Shown here in pieces: positions 7,589-16,680 of a stretch of DNA of 45,409 bases (positions within the stretch are counted from its first letter, which is position 1; each line of letters opens with the position of its first letter). This DNA comes from Pseudomonadales bacterium. Lineage in GTDB: Bacteria > Pseudomonadota > Gammaproteobacteria > Pseudomonadales > Pseudohongiellaceae. The stretch covers positions 1-45,409 of the forward strand of contig JAJDYJ010000003.1 in the NCBI GenBank assembly GCA_022822865.1, written 5' to 3'. The notes below the pieces were generated by a model. The model was not told the DNA's origin, did not search any database, and saw only the letters and a program-made list of their open reading frames with translations. The position numbers and the translations under genes were made by a program.

Positions 7589-9085
7589 GTGAAGATCAGT
7601 CCAACAAGAATAACGTTCGCGCTGGCGGCGGGGGTCTCGATCGCCGGTTGCGCACTCCCGGATTTCCGGCTTCCTCCCGCCCCGGAACCCGCCGTCGAAT
7701 TGCAGAACCAGTTCGCCGCCGCCGAAAACACCGCGGCCCCGGAGCCCCTGGCGTGGTGGGAATCCTTCGCCGATCCGGTACTCAACCAGGTCGTGGAAGC
7801 CGTGCTCGAATCCAATTTCGACCTCGCCCAAGCCGTGGCGCGGGTCGATCAGGCCCGTGCGCGAGCACGCATCGCCGATGCCGTGGCCTACCCTCTGGTC
7901 AATCCCGTCGCGGGTATCGTGGATTTCGATATTCCCACCAATGCGGGAATCGGCGCGCAACTCGACGAACTCGGACTCGGTTCAGACTTGACGGAAGTTT
8001 TCGGTTTATCGCTGCCCGACCGCGTGGGCCTGACGACATACACCTTCGGCGCGGAATTCGCATACGAAGCAGACTTCTGGGGCCGCAACCGCAACACCAG
8101 GCTCGCCGCCGGCGCGCAGCGACTTGCTTCGGAATCGGATTATGTCGCCGCCAGAATCTCGGTGCTCGCGGAAACCGTCCGCACCTACCTGGAACTCGTG
8201 GACCTGCGGCGGCAACGTGGGCTGGCGCTTGAGAACATCGAAATTCTTCAGGAACGCGAGGCGTTGGCGCAGTCTCGCTATGAAAGCGGATTGATCGACG
8301 CACTGGGTCTGTACGCCATGCGCCGGGCCCTGCGCGACGCGCGCGCGGGACTGCCGCGACTCGAAGCCGGGCTGGCCGAAGCCGAAGCGCGGCTGTGGAT
8401 TCTGCTCGGAGGATTTCGGGACGACATCGCGGGCTCGCTGCCTGACGCCTTGTCCATCGCCGGCAGCGGCGACCCGGCGCCCGCGGGAATACCCGCCGAT
8501 TTGCTCATTCAGCGTCCCGACGTCGCCGGCGCCAGGCAGCGCATGGAAGCGGCCCGTTTCGCTCTCGGCGCCAGACGTGCCGAATTGTTGCCGGCGCTGT
8601 CCCTGTCAGGCTCGATCGGCCTGCAGGCCACCGATGCCGGCGACTGGTTCGATCCAGATCAATGGTTCCGCAATCTCAGCGTCAATCTGCTGGGGCCGGC
8701 GATCCAGGGATCGCGCCTGCGCGATAATGTCGAACTGGCCGAAGCGCAATTGAATGAAGCCGCGGCCGCTTACGGGAGTTCCGTGGTAACCGCTGTCAAT
8801 GAGGTCGAGGCCGCCCTGTCGGGCCTCGAAGCCGGCCGCCGCCGTCACGATGTACTGGATTCCTTTCTTGACGAAGCCCGGGCCGAATCGGGATTACAGG
8901 GCGAAAGGTATTCTGCCGGCATCGGCAGTTATGAAGAAGTGCTGAGCGCGGCGCAGGTCCTCGTCGGCGCCAGAGCGGCGCTTTCCGCGGCGGAGCGCGA
9001 TCTCGGTTTCGCCCGGCTGGCCCTGCATCGGGCTCTTGGCGGCGCCTGGACCGCCGATGATTTGGAATACTTGTCGAACGAGTGA
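7589..9085 (+). CDS. Outer-membrane efflux lipoprotein (TolC/OprM/NodT family)
   Basis: This protein of 498 residues is the outer-membrane channel of a tripartite efflux pump. I chose GTG 7589 because AAGGAT (7575-7580) lies a suitable distance upstream and the product then starts with a compact lipoprotein signal, ALAAGVSIAGC, with the lipidated Cys at about residue 21. After it come the usual Pro-rich linker and ...LAWWESFADPVLNQVVEAVL, the classic NodT/OprM opening. Two repeats of the OEP domain follow (about 60-260 and 270-480), with alpha-helical Ala/Glu/Arg-rich barrel segments. The C-terminus overlaps the next gene by 4 bases (GTGA), so translation is coupled to the HlyD-type adaptor. 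Confidence 0.9.
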   Translation: MKISPTRITFALAAGVSIAGCALPDFRLPPAPEPAVELQNQFAAAENTAAPEPLAWWESFADPVLNQVVEAVLESNFDLAQAVARVDQARARARIADAVAYPLVNPVAGIVDFDIPTNAGIGAQLDELGLGSDLTEVFGLSLPDRVGLTTYTFGAEFAYEADFWGRNRNTRLAAGAQRLASESDYVAARISVLAETVRTYLELVDLRRQRGLALENIEILQEREALAQSRYESGLIDALGLYAMRRALRDARAGLPRLEAGLAEAEARLWILLGGFRDDIAGSLPDALSIAGSGDPAPAGIPADLLIQRPDVAGARQRMEAARFALGARRAELLPALSLSGSIGLQATDAGDWFDPDQWFRNLSVNLLGPAIQGSRLRDNVELAEAQLNEAAAAYGSSVVTAVNEVEAALSGLEAGRRRHDVLDSFLDEARAESGLQGERYSAGIGSYEEVLSAAQVLVGARAALSAAERDLGFARLALHRALGGAWTADDLEYLSNE

Positions 9086-10296
9086 ACGCCATGGGAAGAG
9101 TTACCGGATTTTTAGCCGCCCTGGTCATTGTCGCCGCATCGGTGGCCCTGGCAATGTTTCTGATTTCGCTGGCGCCGGAGCCGGAAAGCCGCGAGCTCCC
9201 GCCCCAGATACCTTTTGTTCTGACCGGCACGGTGACTTCATCGCCTGGCGCCATTCCCGTTTTCGGTTCCGGAACCGTGCGGCCCGCCCGGGAAGTCAAT
9301 ATTGCGCCGCAAGTGGGCGGCAGGGTCGAAAGCGTAAACCCTGCGTTCCGCAGCGGCGGCCGGGTGGAAGCGGGGCAGACGCTGTTCGAAATCGAAGAAG
9401 AGGATTACCGGTATCGGGTCGAAGTCGCCTTGGCCGATGTGGCGGCCAGGCAGGTTGCCTTGCTTGAAGCGCGGGAGCAAGCCGAAATTGCAACGGCGGA
9501 ATATGAAAGCTTCTCGCGGCGGCAAACCGGCGATGCGCTCTCGGAACCAAGCCCGCTGACCTTGCGGCAGCCTCAATTGCAGGCTGCCGAGGCCGCGCTT
9601 GCGCGCGATGAAGCCCGGCTCGCCGAGGCCCGGCTGGCGTTGTCGCGAACCGTGATTACGGCCCCATTCGATGGTTTCGTGCGCGCGGAATCGGTCGATG
9701 CCGGCCAGATCGTGGCGCCCGGACAATCGGTCGGCAGCCTGTTTGCGGCGGATGCGGCGGAAATCCTGGTAGCCCTGCCCGACAGTGACGCCGCGCTGAT
9801 TCCCGGACTCTGGGAACTTCGCGCGGGAGACGACTCGCAACAGGTGGCGGCGCGCGTAATCGCCGAATACGGGGAGCAGGGATTCGCCTGGAGCGGCTAT
9901 GTCGACCGGGCCGAAGCTGCGGTCGATTCGCAGACGAGAACGGTCGACGTGGTCATACGCGTGCCGGATCCCTTTACCGCGGGCGCCCCGGTCAACGGCC
10001 CGGCCGCCGGCGGCAATCCGCCCTTGCTTGTCGGCGAATACGTCGATGTCGAGATCGAGGGCATCGTGATGGCGAACATTTACCGGATTCCCCGCGCGGC
10101 GCTGCAGGCCGGCAACGAGGTCTGGGTGGTAAACGGCGACGGCGCGGTCGGCATTGTTCCTGTTCGCATCTTCCAGCGCGCCGACGATGAGGCTTACGTC
10201 ACCGGTTCCCTGCAGTCCGGCCAGCCGGTTATCACCGGCGGCCTGCAATTCGCCGTCGAAGGCATGCGGGTGCTGACCGAGGCCCGGCCGCTGTAA
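9082..10296 (+). CDS. Periplasmic adaptor of RND efflux pump (HlyD/MFP family)
   Basis: A 404-residue membrane-fusion protein that links the inner-membrane pump to the outer-membrane channel. It has one N-terminal membrane anchor (residues about 5-30, FLAALVIVAASVALAMFLIS), a split lipoyl/barrel-sandwich domain opening with VNIAPQVGGRVESVNP, and a helical hairpin at about 110-190 rich in Ala/Glu/Arg. The second lipoyl half contains APFDGFVRAESVDAGQIV; beta-barrel and membrane-proximal domains reach the C-terminus. The predicted GTG start at 9082 overlaps the upstream stop. ATG 9091 three codons later is an equally good start. The stop overlaps the pump gene start (TAATG). Confidence 0.92.
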   Translation: MNAMGRVTGFLAALVIVAASVALAMFLISLAPEPESRELPPQIPFVLTGTVTSSPGAIPVFGSGTVRPAREVNIAPQVGGRVESVNPAFRSGGRVEAGQTLFEIEEEDYRYRVEVALADVAARQVALLEAREQAEIATAEYESFSRRQTGDALSEPSPLTLRQPQLQAAEAALARDEARLAEARLALSRTVITAPFDGFVRAESVDAGQIVAPGQSVGSLFAADAAEILVALPDSDAALIPGLWELRAGDDSQQVAARVIAEYGEQGFAWSGYVDRAEAAVDSQTRTVDVVIRVPDPFTAGAPVNGPAAGGNPPLLVGEYVDVEIEGIVMANIYRIPRAALQAGNEVWVVNGDGAVGIVPVRIFQRADDEAYVTGSLQSGQPVITGGLQFAVEGMRVLTEARPL

Positions 10297-13200
10297 TGAA
10301 CGCCAACGATCCTTACCAGGGAGAGCCGCCGGGCCCCATCGCCTACATGGCGAGCAACGGTGTTGCCGCCAATCTGCTGATGCTGGTGATCCTCGCCGCG
10401 GGGCTCGTCTCCCTGACCGGGCTCGAACGGGAATCGTGGCCAGTTCTGGACTTTTATACCATCGAAGTTTCCATGGCCTATCCCGGCGCGAACCCGGAAG
10501 AAATCGAGGAATCCATCGTCATCAAGATCGAGGACCAGGTCAGCGGGCTGGAAGATGTCAATACGGTGCGGTCGGTGGCCGCGCCGGGCATGGCTTCCGT
10601 GCGCGTTGAAATGAATTCCGGCGTCGATATGGGCCAGGCGCTCAGCGACGTGGAATCGGCGGTGGCCAGGATCCAGACTTTTCCCGCCAACGCCGAGCGG
10701 CCGGAAATCCGCGAGATGACCAGCAATCAGAGCATCATACGCATGATTCTCTACGGCGACATGTCCGAGCGATCGCTGAAGGAACTTGCCCATCGGATCG
10801 AAGACGAGTTTACCGCCTTGCCCGAAGTCTCCCTGGCCGAGGTCAGCGGCATACGCGAATACGAAATTTCCATCGAAGTTCCGGGGCAGCGGCTACGCGC
10901 CCTCGGCCTGACCCTGGACGATATCGCGAATACCGTTCGCGCCAATTCGCTGGACCTTTCCGCCGGCAGCATCGATACCAGCGAAGCCCAGGTGCGCGTG
11001 CGGACGCTGGGGCAGCGCTATGTGCAACAGGAATTCGAGGACATCGTGCTCCTGGCCCAGGACGACGGAGCCGTGTTGCGGCTCGGCGATATAGCTACGG
11101 TCCGCGACGAGTTTCAGGATATCGACATCATCGTGCGGCACAGGAATCAACCGGCGGTTTTCATCGAAATCTACCGTTCTGAAAGCGAACAGGTCATGGA
11201 CGTCGCCACAGCGGTGTACGAACACCTCGCCGACGCGATCGAACCCTCGCTGCCCGAAGGCGCCGGCATCGGCATCTGGAATGACGAATCGGGAGCTTAT
11301 TCCGAACGCGCCGCCCTGTTGCTGAAGAACGGCTCACTCGGCTTGCTGCTGGTATTCGCCGTGCTGGCGCTGTTCCTGCAGATCAGGCTGGCGATCTGGG
11401 TAACCGTGGGCCTGGCCACAGCCTTTGTCGGCGCGCTCGCGGTCATGTTGCTGTTCGATGTTGCCCTTCACGCGATTTCCCTGTTCATCTTCGTACTGGC
11501 GATCGGCATTATCGTCGACGATGCCATCGTCACGGCGGACAGTATCTACAAGGAACGCAACCAGGGATTGCCCGGCGTAGCCGCGGCGATTCGCGGAACG
11601 CGCAGAATCAGGATTCCGTTGACCTTTGCCGTGCTGACTTCGATCGCGGCATTCATTCCCCTGCTTTTCATTCCCGGCGCAATCGGCGATGTCTGGCGGG
11701 CTTTGCCGATTATTGTCATCGGTATGCTGGTGATCTCCCTGGTGGAATCGCTGTTCATACTGCCCGCTCACTTGTCGCATCTGCCGGGCCCGGATTGGCG
11801 CCCGACCAACCTGGTCGACCGGTTTCTCTCCGATACGCAGGGCATGGTGGATCGGGGACTGCAAGCCTTTGTCGAAGGACCGCTTGACCGGGCGCTCAAA
11901 TTCACTACTGCCCAGCCGCTAGTGATCATCGCAGGCGCCATCGGCGCTCTCATCGTTAGCGTTTCGCTAGTGCCCGCGGGCCTGATCGCGGTCCTATTCG
12001 CCGATGTGGTGGAAGGCGATTCCGTTACCGCCTCGCTGGAGATGCCCGAAGGAACCACAGCCTCACGAACCTGGGAAGTCGCCAGGGAACTGGAAGCCTC
12101 CGGTCTGCGAGTGATCGAGCGTTTCTCGGCCGAACAGCCGGATGGGTCTCCCGACCTGCTCGACGGGTCCATGCTCGTAGTCGGCCAACGGCCCAGACTC
12201 GAAGGCGGCGGCGTGGCGTCGCAACCCAGCCTGAACCCGGCGGCCAATCTCGGCACCGTGGAATTCAAGTTGATCAGCGCCCAGGACAGGGACATAACCA
12301 CCAGGGAAGTTGCGCAGGCCTGGCGCGACGAAGTGGGCACTCTTTCTCAGGCGCGCGGGGTCGTTTTCAGTGGCGACCTGATCGATTTCGGCAATCCCAT
12401 TGAAGCGATATTGTCGCATCCGGATCCCGCGCAGCTTGTCGAGCACGCGGAATCCGTAGTCGCCAGCTTGCGCGATATTGAAGGCGTATTCGACATCCGT
12501 TCGGATCACACGCCGGGCGTGCGAGAGATTCAATTGGAATTGCGGCCCGAGGCCCGCACCTTCGGCTTGAGCTTGCAGGATCTGGCCGGCCAGGCGCGCG
12601 CGGCATTCTTTGGCGCCGAGGCCTTGCGCGTACAGCGGGGCGGAGAAGAGGTTCGCGTTTACGCCCGATTGCCCGAGGCGGAACGCAATGCGATAACCGA
12701 CATCGAGGAATACATCATCCGCACGCCCTCTGGCGCCGAGGTTCCCTTGCGGCAGGTTGCCTCGATGAAATCGGGCAATTCCCCGCCGGCGATCGCGCGC
12801 CGGGACGAGCAACGCGTCGTCACCGTTGCCGGGGATATCGACACCGACGTGATTTCGGCGGGAGAGGCCAACGGCATACTCACCGGCACGATTCTGGCGA
12901 ATCTGATCGAGGAAGACCCGAACCTTAGTTATATCCTCGGTGGCGAGCAACAGGTGCAAGCCGATTCGCTCGGCTCGCTGTATCGCGGCTTCGCGCTGGC
13001 CATGCTGCTGATCTTCGCCTTGCTGGCGATTCCGCTGCGTTCCTACACCAAGCCTTTCATCATCATGTCGATCATTCCCTTCGGCCTGATCGGGGTGATG
13101 TTCGGACATTTCATTTTGCAGGTGCCGGTCAGCGCCACCACGATCATGGGGGTTCTGGGGCTCAGCGGAGTGATAGTCAACGACTCGCTGGTGATGGTCG

Positions 13201-13493
13201 ACCTCATCGATCAGAAGTTGCGGGACGGGGCCTCTCCACGCAACGCGGTCATCGAGGGCGCCAAGGGTCGATTCCGGCCGATCCTGCTGACTTCGGTAAC
13301 GACCTTCATGGGCTTCACGCCGCTGATTCTCGACCGCTCCATCCAGGCGCAGTTCATGATGCCGTTCGCTGCCTCGATCGGCGTAGGCATTTTGATCACC
13401 ACCTTCGTCCTGATGCTCCTTGTGCCGGCAATCTCGATCATGCATCTGGGCCTGATAAAACCGAAGGGGCAGCCCTTGCCGGTCACAGGTTAG
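10296..13493 (+). CDS. RND efflux pump, inner-membrane permease (AcrB/HAE1-like)
   Basis: A 1,065-residue proton-driven exporter, close to AcrB length (about 1,049). The architecture is standard: one TM segment (about 25-45), a large periplasmic loop, six TM segments, a second periplasmic loop (about 560-860) and five more TM segments. The TM4 proton-relay pair is Asp408-Asp409 in GIIVDDAIVTAD. In TM10 the segment is GLSGVIVNDSLVMVD, so the lysine that AcrB has at the equivalent GLSAKNAIL segment is absent. This is seen in several AcrB relatives and points away from a strict AcrB orthologue. ATG 10296 overlaps the upstream stop. Substrates could be drugs, lipids or a product of the neighbouring P450 locus. 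Confidence 0.93.
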   Translation: MNANDPYQGEPPGPIAYMASNGVAANLLMLVILAAGLVSLTGLERESWPVLDFYTIEVSMAYPGANPEEIEESIVIKIEDQVSGLEDVNTVRSVAAPGMASVRVEMNSGVDMGQALSDVESAVARIQTFPANAERPEIREMTSNQSIIRMILYGDMSERSLKELAHRIEDEFTALPEVSLAEVSGIREYEISIEVPGQRLRALGLTLDDIANTVRANSLDLSAGSIDTSEAQVRVRTLGQRYVQQEFEDIVLLAQDDGAVLRLGDIATVRDEFQDIDIIVRHRNQPAVFIEIYRSESEQVMDVATAVYEHLADAIEPSLPEGAGIGIWNDESGAYSERAALLLKNGSLGLLLVFAVLALFLQIRLAIWVTVGLATAFVGALAVMLLFDVALHAISLFIFVLAIGIIVDDAIVTADSIYKERNQGLPGVAAAIRGTRRIRIPLTFAVLTSIAAFIPLLFIPGAIGDVWRALPIIVIGMLVISLVESLFILPAHLSHLPGPDWRPTNLVDRFLSDTQGMVDRGLQAFVEGPLDRALKFTTAQPLVIIAGAIGALIVSVSLVPAGLIAVLFADVVEGDSVTASLEMPEGTTASRTWEVARELEASGLRVIERFSAEQPDGSPDLLDGSMLVVGQRPRLEGGGVASQPSLNPAANLGTVEFKLISAQDRDITTREVAQAWRDEVGTLSQARGVVFSGDLIDFGNPIEAILSHPDPAQLVEHAESVVASLRDIEGVFDIRSDHTPGVREIQLELRPEARTFGLSLQDLAGQARAAFFGAEALRVQRGGEEVRVYARLPEAERNAITDIEEYIIRTPSGAEVPLRQVASMKSGNSPPAIARRDEQRVVTVAGDIDTDVISAGEANGILTGTILANLIEEDPNLSYILGGEQQVQADSLGSLYRGFALAMLLIFALLAIPLRSYTKPFIIMSIIPFGLIGVMFGHFILQVPVSATTIMGVLGLSGVIVNDSLVMVDLIDQKLRDGASPRNAVIEGAKGRFRPILLTSVTTFMGFTPLILDRSIQAQFMMPFAASIGVGILITTFVLMLLVPAISIMHLGLIKPKGQPLPVTG

Positions 13494-13589
13494 CGAACTT
13501 GCGCCGATTTCGGCTAGAATTCAAACGCTGCTCGGCTTCGGTCAGATGATTCTTCGATCGAAGATTTCCAATAACACAAGAGTCGTGAA

Positions 13590-15593
13590 ATGACGTTTGC
13601 CGAAGAAGTACTGCTCTTGCTGCTCGATGAAAACACCGGGTACTTCGCTCCCGTGCCCGAGTGGAAAATGTCCTGCGCTTTCGCCGGCGGGGTTCTCATG
13701 GACCTTGCCTTGAAGAATCGAATCGATTCGGACCTTGAGACTCTCACCGTCATCAGCAGGCAGCCCACCGGAGACGACATTCTCGACCCGGTACTTGAGG
13801 AAATCGCCCAGGAGAAGAAAACGCACAACGCCCGGTTCTGGGTCGAACGGATCGCCGCCAGGGCCGAAAGCATCAGCGACAAGGCATTCACTCGCCTGGT
13901 CAAGATGGGAATTCTCGACTTCGACTCCGCCGGTTTCTGGTCGCTTTCGAAGAAGGTCTCCCGAACCGGCCGTTATCCGCTTGTTGACGGCGCACCCGGA
14001 GAGGAGATCAAACGACGGATAACCCGCATTCTGGTAACCGATGAGATTCCCGAACCGCGGGACGTCGCCATCATTGGGCTGTTGAACAATTGCGATGGCG
14101 TGCGCACCTTGCTCGAACCCGAAGAGCTCGAAGGCGCCGGGCAAAGAATCGAATTGCTCAGTGGAATGGACCTGATCGGGCGCACGATCGGCGAAGCGGT
14201 GCGCAGTTCCTATCGGCCGCCGGAAGCCTTGCGCACTGGCCGCCGCAAGAAACTGCCATCGATCGGCTTGTTCGATCTCCTGCGCTCGCGTCCGATGCGG
14301 CAGGGAAATCTGCCCAAGTTCTTTGCCGAACAGGCCAAAAAACACGGACCCGTCTTCGAAATCAACGCCGGCGGCCGCAAGCTGGTCGTTCTTGCCAGTC
14401 AGGAACTGAATCTCTGGACCGGTAAAAAGGGACGACTACTGCTTCGGACCCGGGATTATCTCGAGGGATTCCAGCAGGAATGGGGGACGGCGCGGTCGAT
14501 CGCCAGCATGGACGGCGCCGATCATTTTCGCATGCGCAAGGCCATGCGCGACGGCGTTTCCCGAGTAGTTGTCGAGGATCGGATTCACGATGTGTTCGCT
14601 CTTGCCAGGGAAACCTTCAGCAGCTGGGAAGTAGACAGCGTGATTCCCGTGGAACAATCCTGCCAGCGCCTGATCGGCGCGCAGATCGCCGAATTGAGCT
14701 TGAGCTTCGTGCCGAGTCATGAACTGCTCGACGATCTGCTGAAGTTCGAATATCGCGCGCTGTTGGTACACGTATTCGGCATTATGCCTGAATTTACGCT
14801 GCATACGCCGCGGATGAAGAAATACAAGCAAAGCGTGCTCGATCTGTATGCGCAGATTCATGCGACGCATACTCCGGCGCAGCGTGCGGGCAAGCGGCGC
14901 GACCTGGCTGACGATCTCCTGGAATTGCATCAATCGGACCCGCAATTCCTGCCCGAGACCGACCTGGGATTTACCTTTATCGCGGCGATCATCGCCGGCC
15001 ACTATACCGGCAGCGCCATGGCGTTTTCGATCTACGAAATGCTGGCGAATCCCGAGCTGCACGAACGCATCGTCGCCGAGGCCGACGCCCTGTTCGAAAA
15101 CGGAGAGCCGGAGGCGGAGGCGATGACGCCGGAAGCGCTCGATGTCACACATCGATTTGCCATGGAAGTGTTGCGGCTGCATCCGGTGATCAATGCGCAT
15201 CGACGCACCGCGATGAACTCCTTCGATATCGATGGTATGCCCATACCGGCCTATAGCGAGATCCTGATCGCGTTCACGGCAACGCATTTCTTCGAGAAAC
15301 ATTTCAAGGAACCGGACAAGTTCGATATAGACCGCTTCCTGCCGCCCCGGAACGAACACCATCAGACGGGCGCCTTCGTGCCCTTCGGCACGGGCACCCA
15401 TACTTGCGGCGGAAGGCGCTGGACGGAGTTTCAACTGGTGCTGAACATTTTGCTGGTCGCGCGATATCTGGACATGGAAATGGTCCCGAAGAATTACAAG
15501 CTGAAAATCAGTCCGTTCCCCAAGCTTAGCCCCAGGAAAAATTTCAGGATCAGGATAAAAGGCTACCGGCGTCCGTTAGCCGCTGCGGAATAA
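13590..15593 (+). CDS. GPP34 domain-cytochrome P450 fusion protein
   Basis: A 667-residue two-domain protein. Residues 1-215 match the GPP34 (GOLPH3-like) family: it opens TFAEEVLLLLLDENTG, then FAGGVLMDLALKNRI, LVKMGILDFDS and TGRYPLVDG followed by EEIKRRITRIL. Residues about 235-660 are a P450. The I-helix is A469-G-H-Y-T473 followed by GS, reminiscent of the AGxHTS of CYP51 sterol demethylases, with Tyr where many P450s have an acid. E526 and R529 form the ExxR pair (MEVLRLHP). The heme loop is FGTGTHTCGG with Cys606 as the iron ligand. GPP34 domains bind acidic or phosphoinositide membranes in eukaryotes; here one may dock a soluble P450 to a membrane (inference). The gene is convergent with the Rieske gene, 26 bases apart. 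No redox partner is nearby. Confidence 0.9.
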   Translation: MTFAEEVLLLLLDENTGYFAPVPEWKMSCAFAGGVLMDLALKNRIDSDLETLTVISRQPTGDDILDPVLEEIAQEKKTHNARFWVERIAARAESISDKAFTRLVKMGILDFDSAGFWSLSKKVSRTGRYPLVDGAPGEEIKRRITRILVTDEIPEPRDVAIIGLLNNCDGVRTLLEPEELEGAGQRIELLSGMDLIGRTIGEAVRSSYRPPEALRTGRRKKLPSIGLFDLLRSRPMRQGNLPKFFAEQAKKHGPVFEINAGGRKLVVLASQELNLWTGKKGRLLLRTRDYLEGFQQEWGTARSIASMDGADHFRMRKAMRDGVSRVVVEDRIHDVFALARETFSSWEVDSVIPVEQSCQRLIGAQIAELSLSFVPSHELLDDLLKFEYRALLVHVFGIMPEFTLHTPRMKKYKQSVLDLYAQIHATHTPAQRAGKRRDLADDLLELHQSDPQFLPETDLGFTFIAAIIAGHYTGSAMAFSIYEMLANPELHERIVAEADALFENGEPEAEAMTPEALDVTHRFAMEVLRLHPVINAHRRTAMNSFDIDGMPIPAYSEILIAFTATHFFEKHFKEPDKFDIDRFLPPRNEHHQTGAFVPFGTGTHTCGGRRWTEFQLVLNILLVARYLDMEMVPKNYKLKISPFPKLSPRKNFRIRIKGYRRPLAAAE

Positions 15594-15619
15594 CCGGCTT
15601 CCTGCCGATCTGCGCGGAA

Positions 15620-16642
15620 TCAGTCCCGCGTCTCGCGCTCCGGATAGAATTGCTTGCACCAGCGGCGGTACAGCCCGATTTCGCCGTCGGACCGGCTCAG
15701 AACCGGCGTCGTCCTGTAGCGCTTGCGGCTCCAGATTCTCTCGTCCTGCGCCACGTCGAGCTTCTGGTTGGTGAGCATGAACTGGTTGATAACCGGCGCG
15801 CGCCAACGTGGCGGCAGAAAGCGCAAGCCCATGAAAAACCGTTTCGGTTTGCGTATTTCGCGCACCTGGCAGGCAAGCGTAAGGTAGATTTCCCTTCCGT
15901 CGATGGGGGTGGCAAGCACCCACAGGCGCAGGTCCATCTCGATGGTGTTTTCCCGTACTTCAACGAAGGAGTAACCCACGCCGTGGACGTGAGTCACCGC
16001 GTCGACGTCGTTCATCATTTTCCAGATATTGGCTATCCGGCGAATTCGCGTGAAATGAAACTTGCTGAGCAGATACGCGCCGTCGACTTCCACTTCGCCG
16101 TTCGGATAGACATTGTCGTAACCGTGCACGTAAAGCAGGTGGGCGATATCGACCGAGTTTTCGGCGGTTTCCTGGGGATGTCCCGGGAAGCGGAATCGAC
16201 GATAGCCGATGGAGCACCAATCCGGGCCTTGCGGCACGTCCGGCAGGCGCCATTGCGGCGGCCTGCCTTCGAATCCCCACCAGACGAAGATCATGCCGGC
16301 GATTTCCCGGGTCTCGTACAACTTCAGCCGCGCATTGGGCGGAGGCGGGGCGAATGGCGTCGCCACGCATTTTCCCGAAGCGTCGAACTCGAAGCCGTGG
16401 AAGGGACAAACCAGGCAACCGTCGCGCACCTTGCCGCCGGCCCTGGGTCCGAGATGCGAGCCGAGATGAGGACAATATGCGTCCGCGACGCAGATATTGC
16501 CATCGGCGTCGCACCAGATGACGATTTCCTCGCCCATCCAGGTGCGCTCGATCAGCTTCTTGGCCGTTACGGTCTTGCGGTCGGTCAGGAAATACCAGCC
16601 TTCCGGAAATGGCGGCAGTTCTTTCGCCCTTTTCAAGCTCAC
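15620..16642 (-). CDS. Rieske non-heme iron oxygenase, possible sterol oxygenase/desaturase
   Basis: A 340-residue oxygenase, last gene of the methyltransferase operon. The N-terminal Rieske domain binds a 2Fe-2S cluster through Cys57-Pro-His59 and Cys79-Pro-Phe-His82 (CPHLGSHLG and CPFHGFEF). The catalytic domain has the mononuclear iron motif Asn162-x2-Asp165-x2-His168-x4-His173 in ENSVDIAHLLYVH. That wording resembles the DAF-36/Neverland cholesterol 7-desaturases and KshA-like steroid hydroxylases more than aromatic-ring dioxygenases. Together with the sterol methyltransferase this suggests a sterol or steroid substrate (inference). Sterol C-4 demethylation by a Rieske enzyme is another option. 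The start is GTG at 16642 with a weak ribosome binding site, 38 bases after the aminotransferase stop. No ferredoxin or reductase lies alongside. Confidence 0.88.
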   Translation of the reverse strand: MSLKRAKELPPFPEGWYFLTDRKTVTAKKLIERTWMGEEIVIWCDADGNICVADAYCPHLGSHLGPRAGGKVRDGCLVCPFHGFEFDASGKCVATPFAPPPPNARLKLYETREIAGMIFVWWGFEGRPPQWRLPDVPQGPDWCSIGYRRFRFPGHPQETAENSVDIAHLLYVHGYDNVYPNGEVEVDGAYLLSKFHFTRIRRIANIWKMMNDVDAVTHVHGVGYSFVEVRENTIEMDLRLWVLATPIDGREIYLTLACQVREIRKPKRFFMGLRFLPPRWRAPVINQFMLTNQKLDVAQDERIWSRKRYRTTPVLSRSDGEIGLYRRWCKQFYPERETRD

Positions 16643-16680
16643 GATTCCGTGTCGATCGTTCTTGTCTTATGCCGTTCCGA

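Noticed and set aside
13515-13520. TAGAAT as a -10 box for the P450 gene
   Set aside because: No -35 box at suitable distance was found, so a separate promoter for the P450 gene is not supported.
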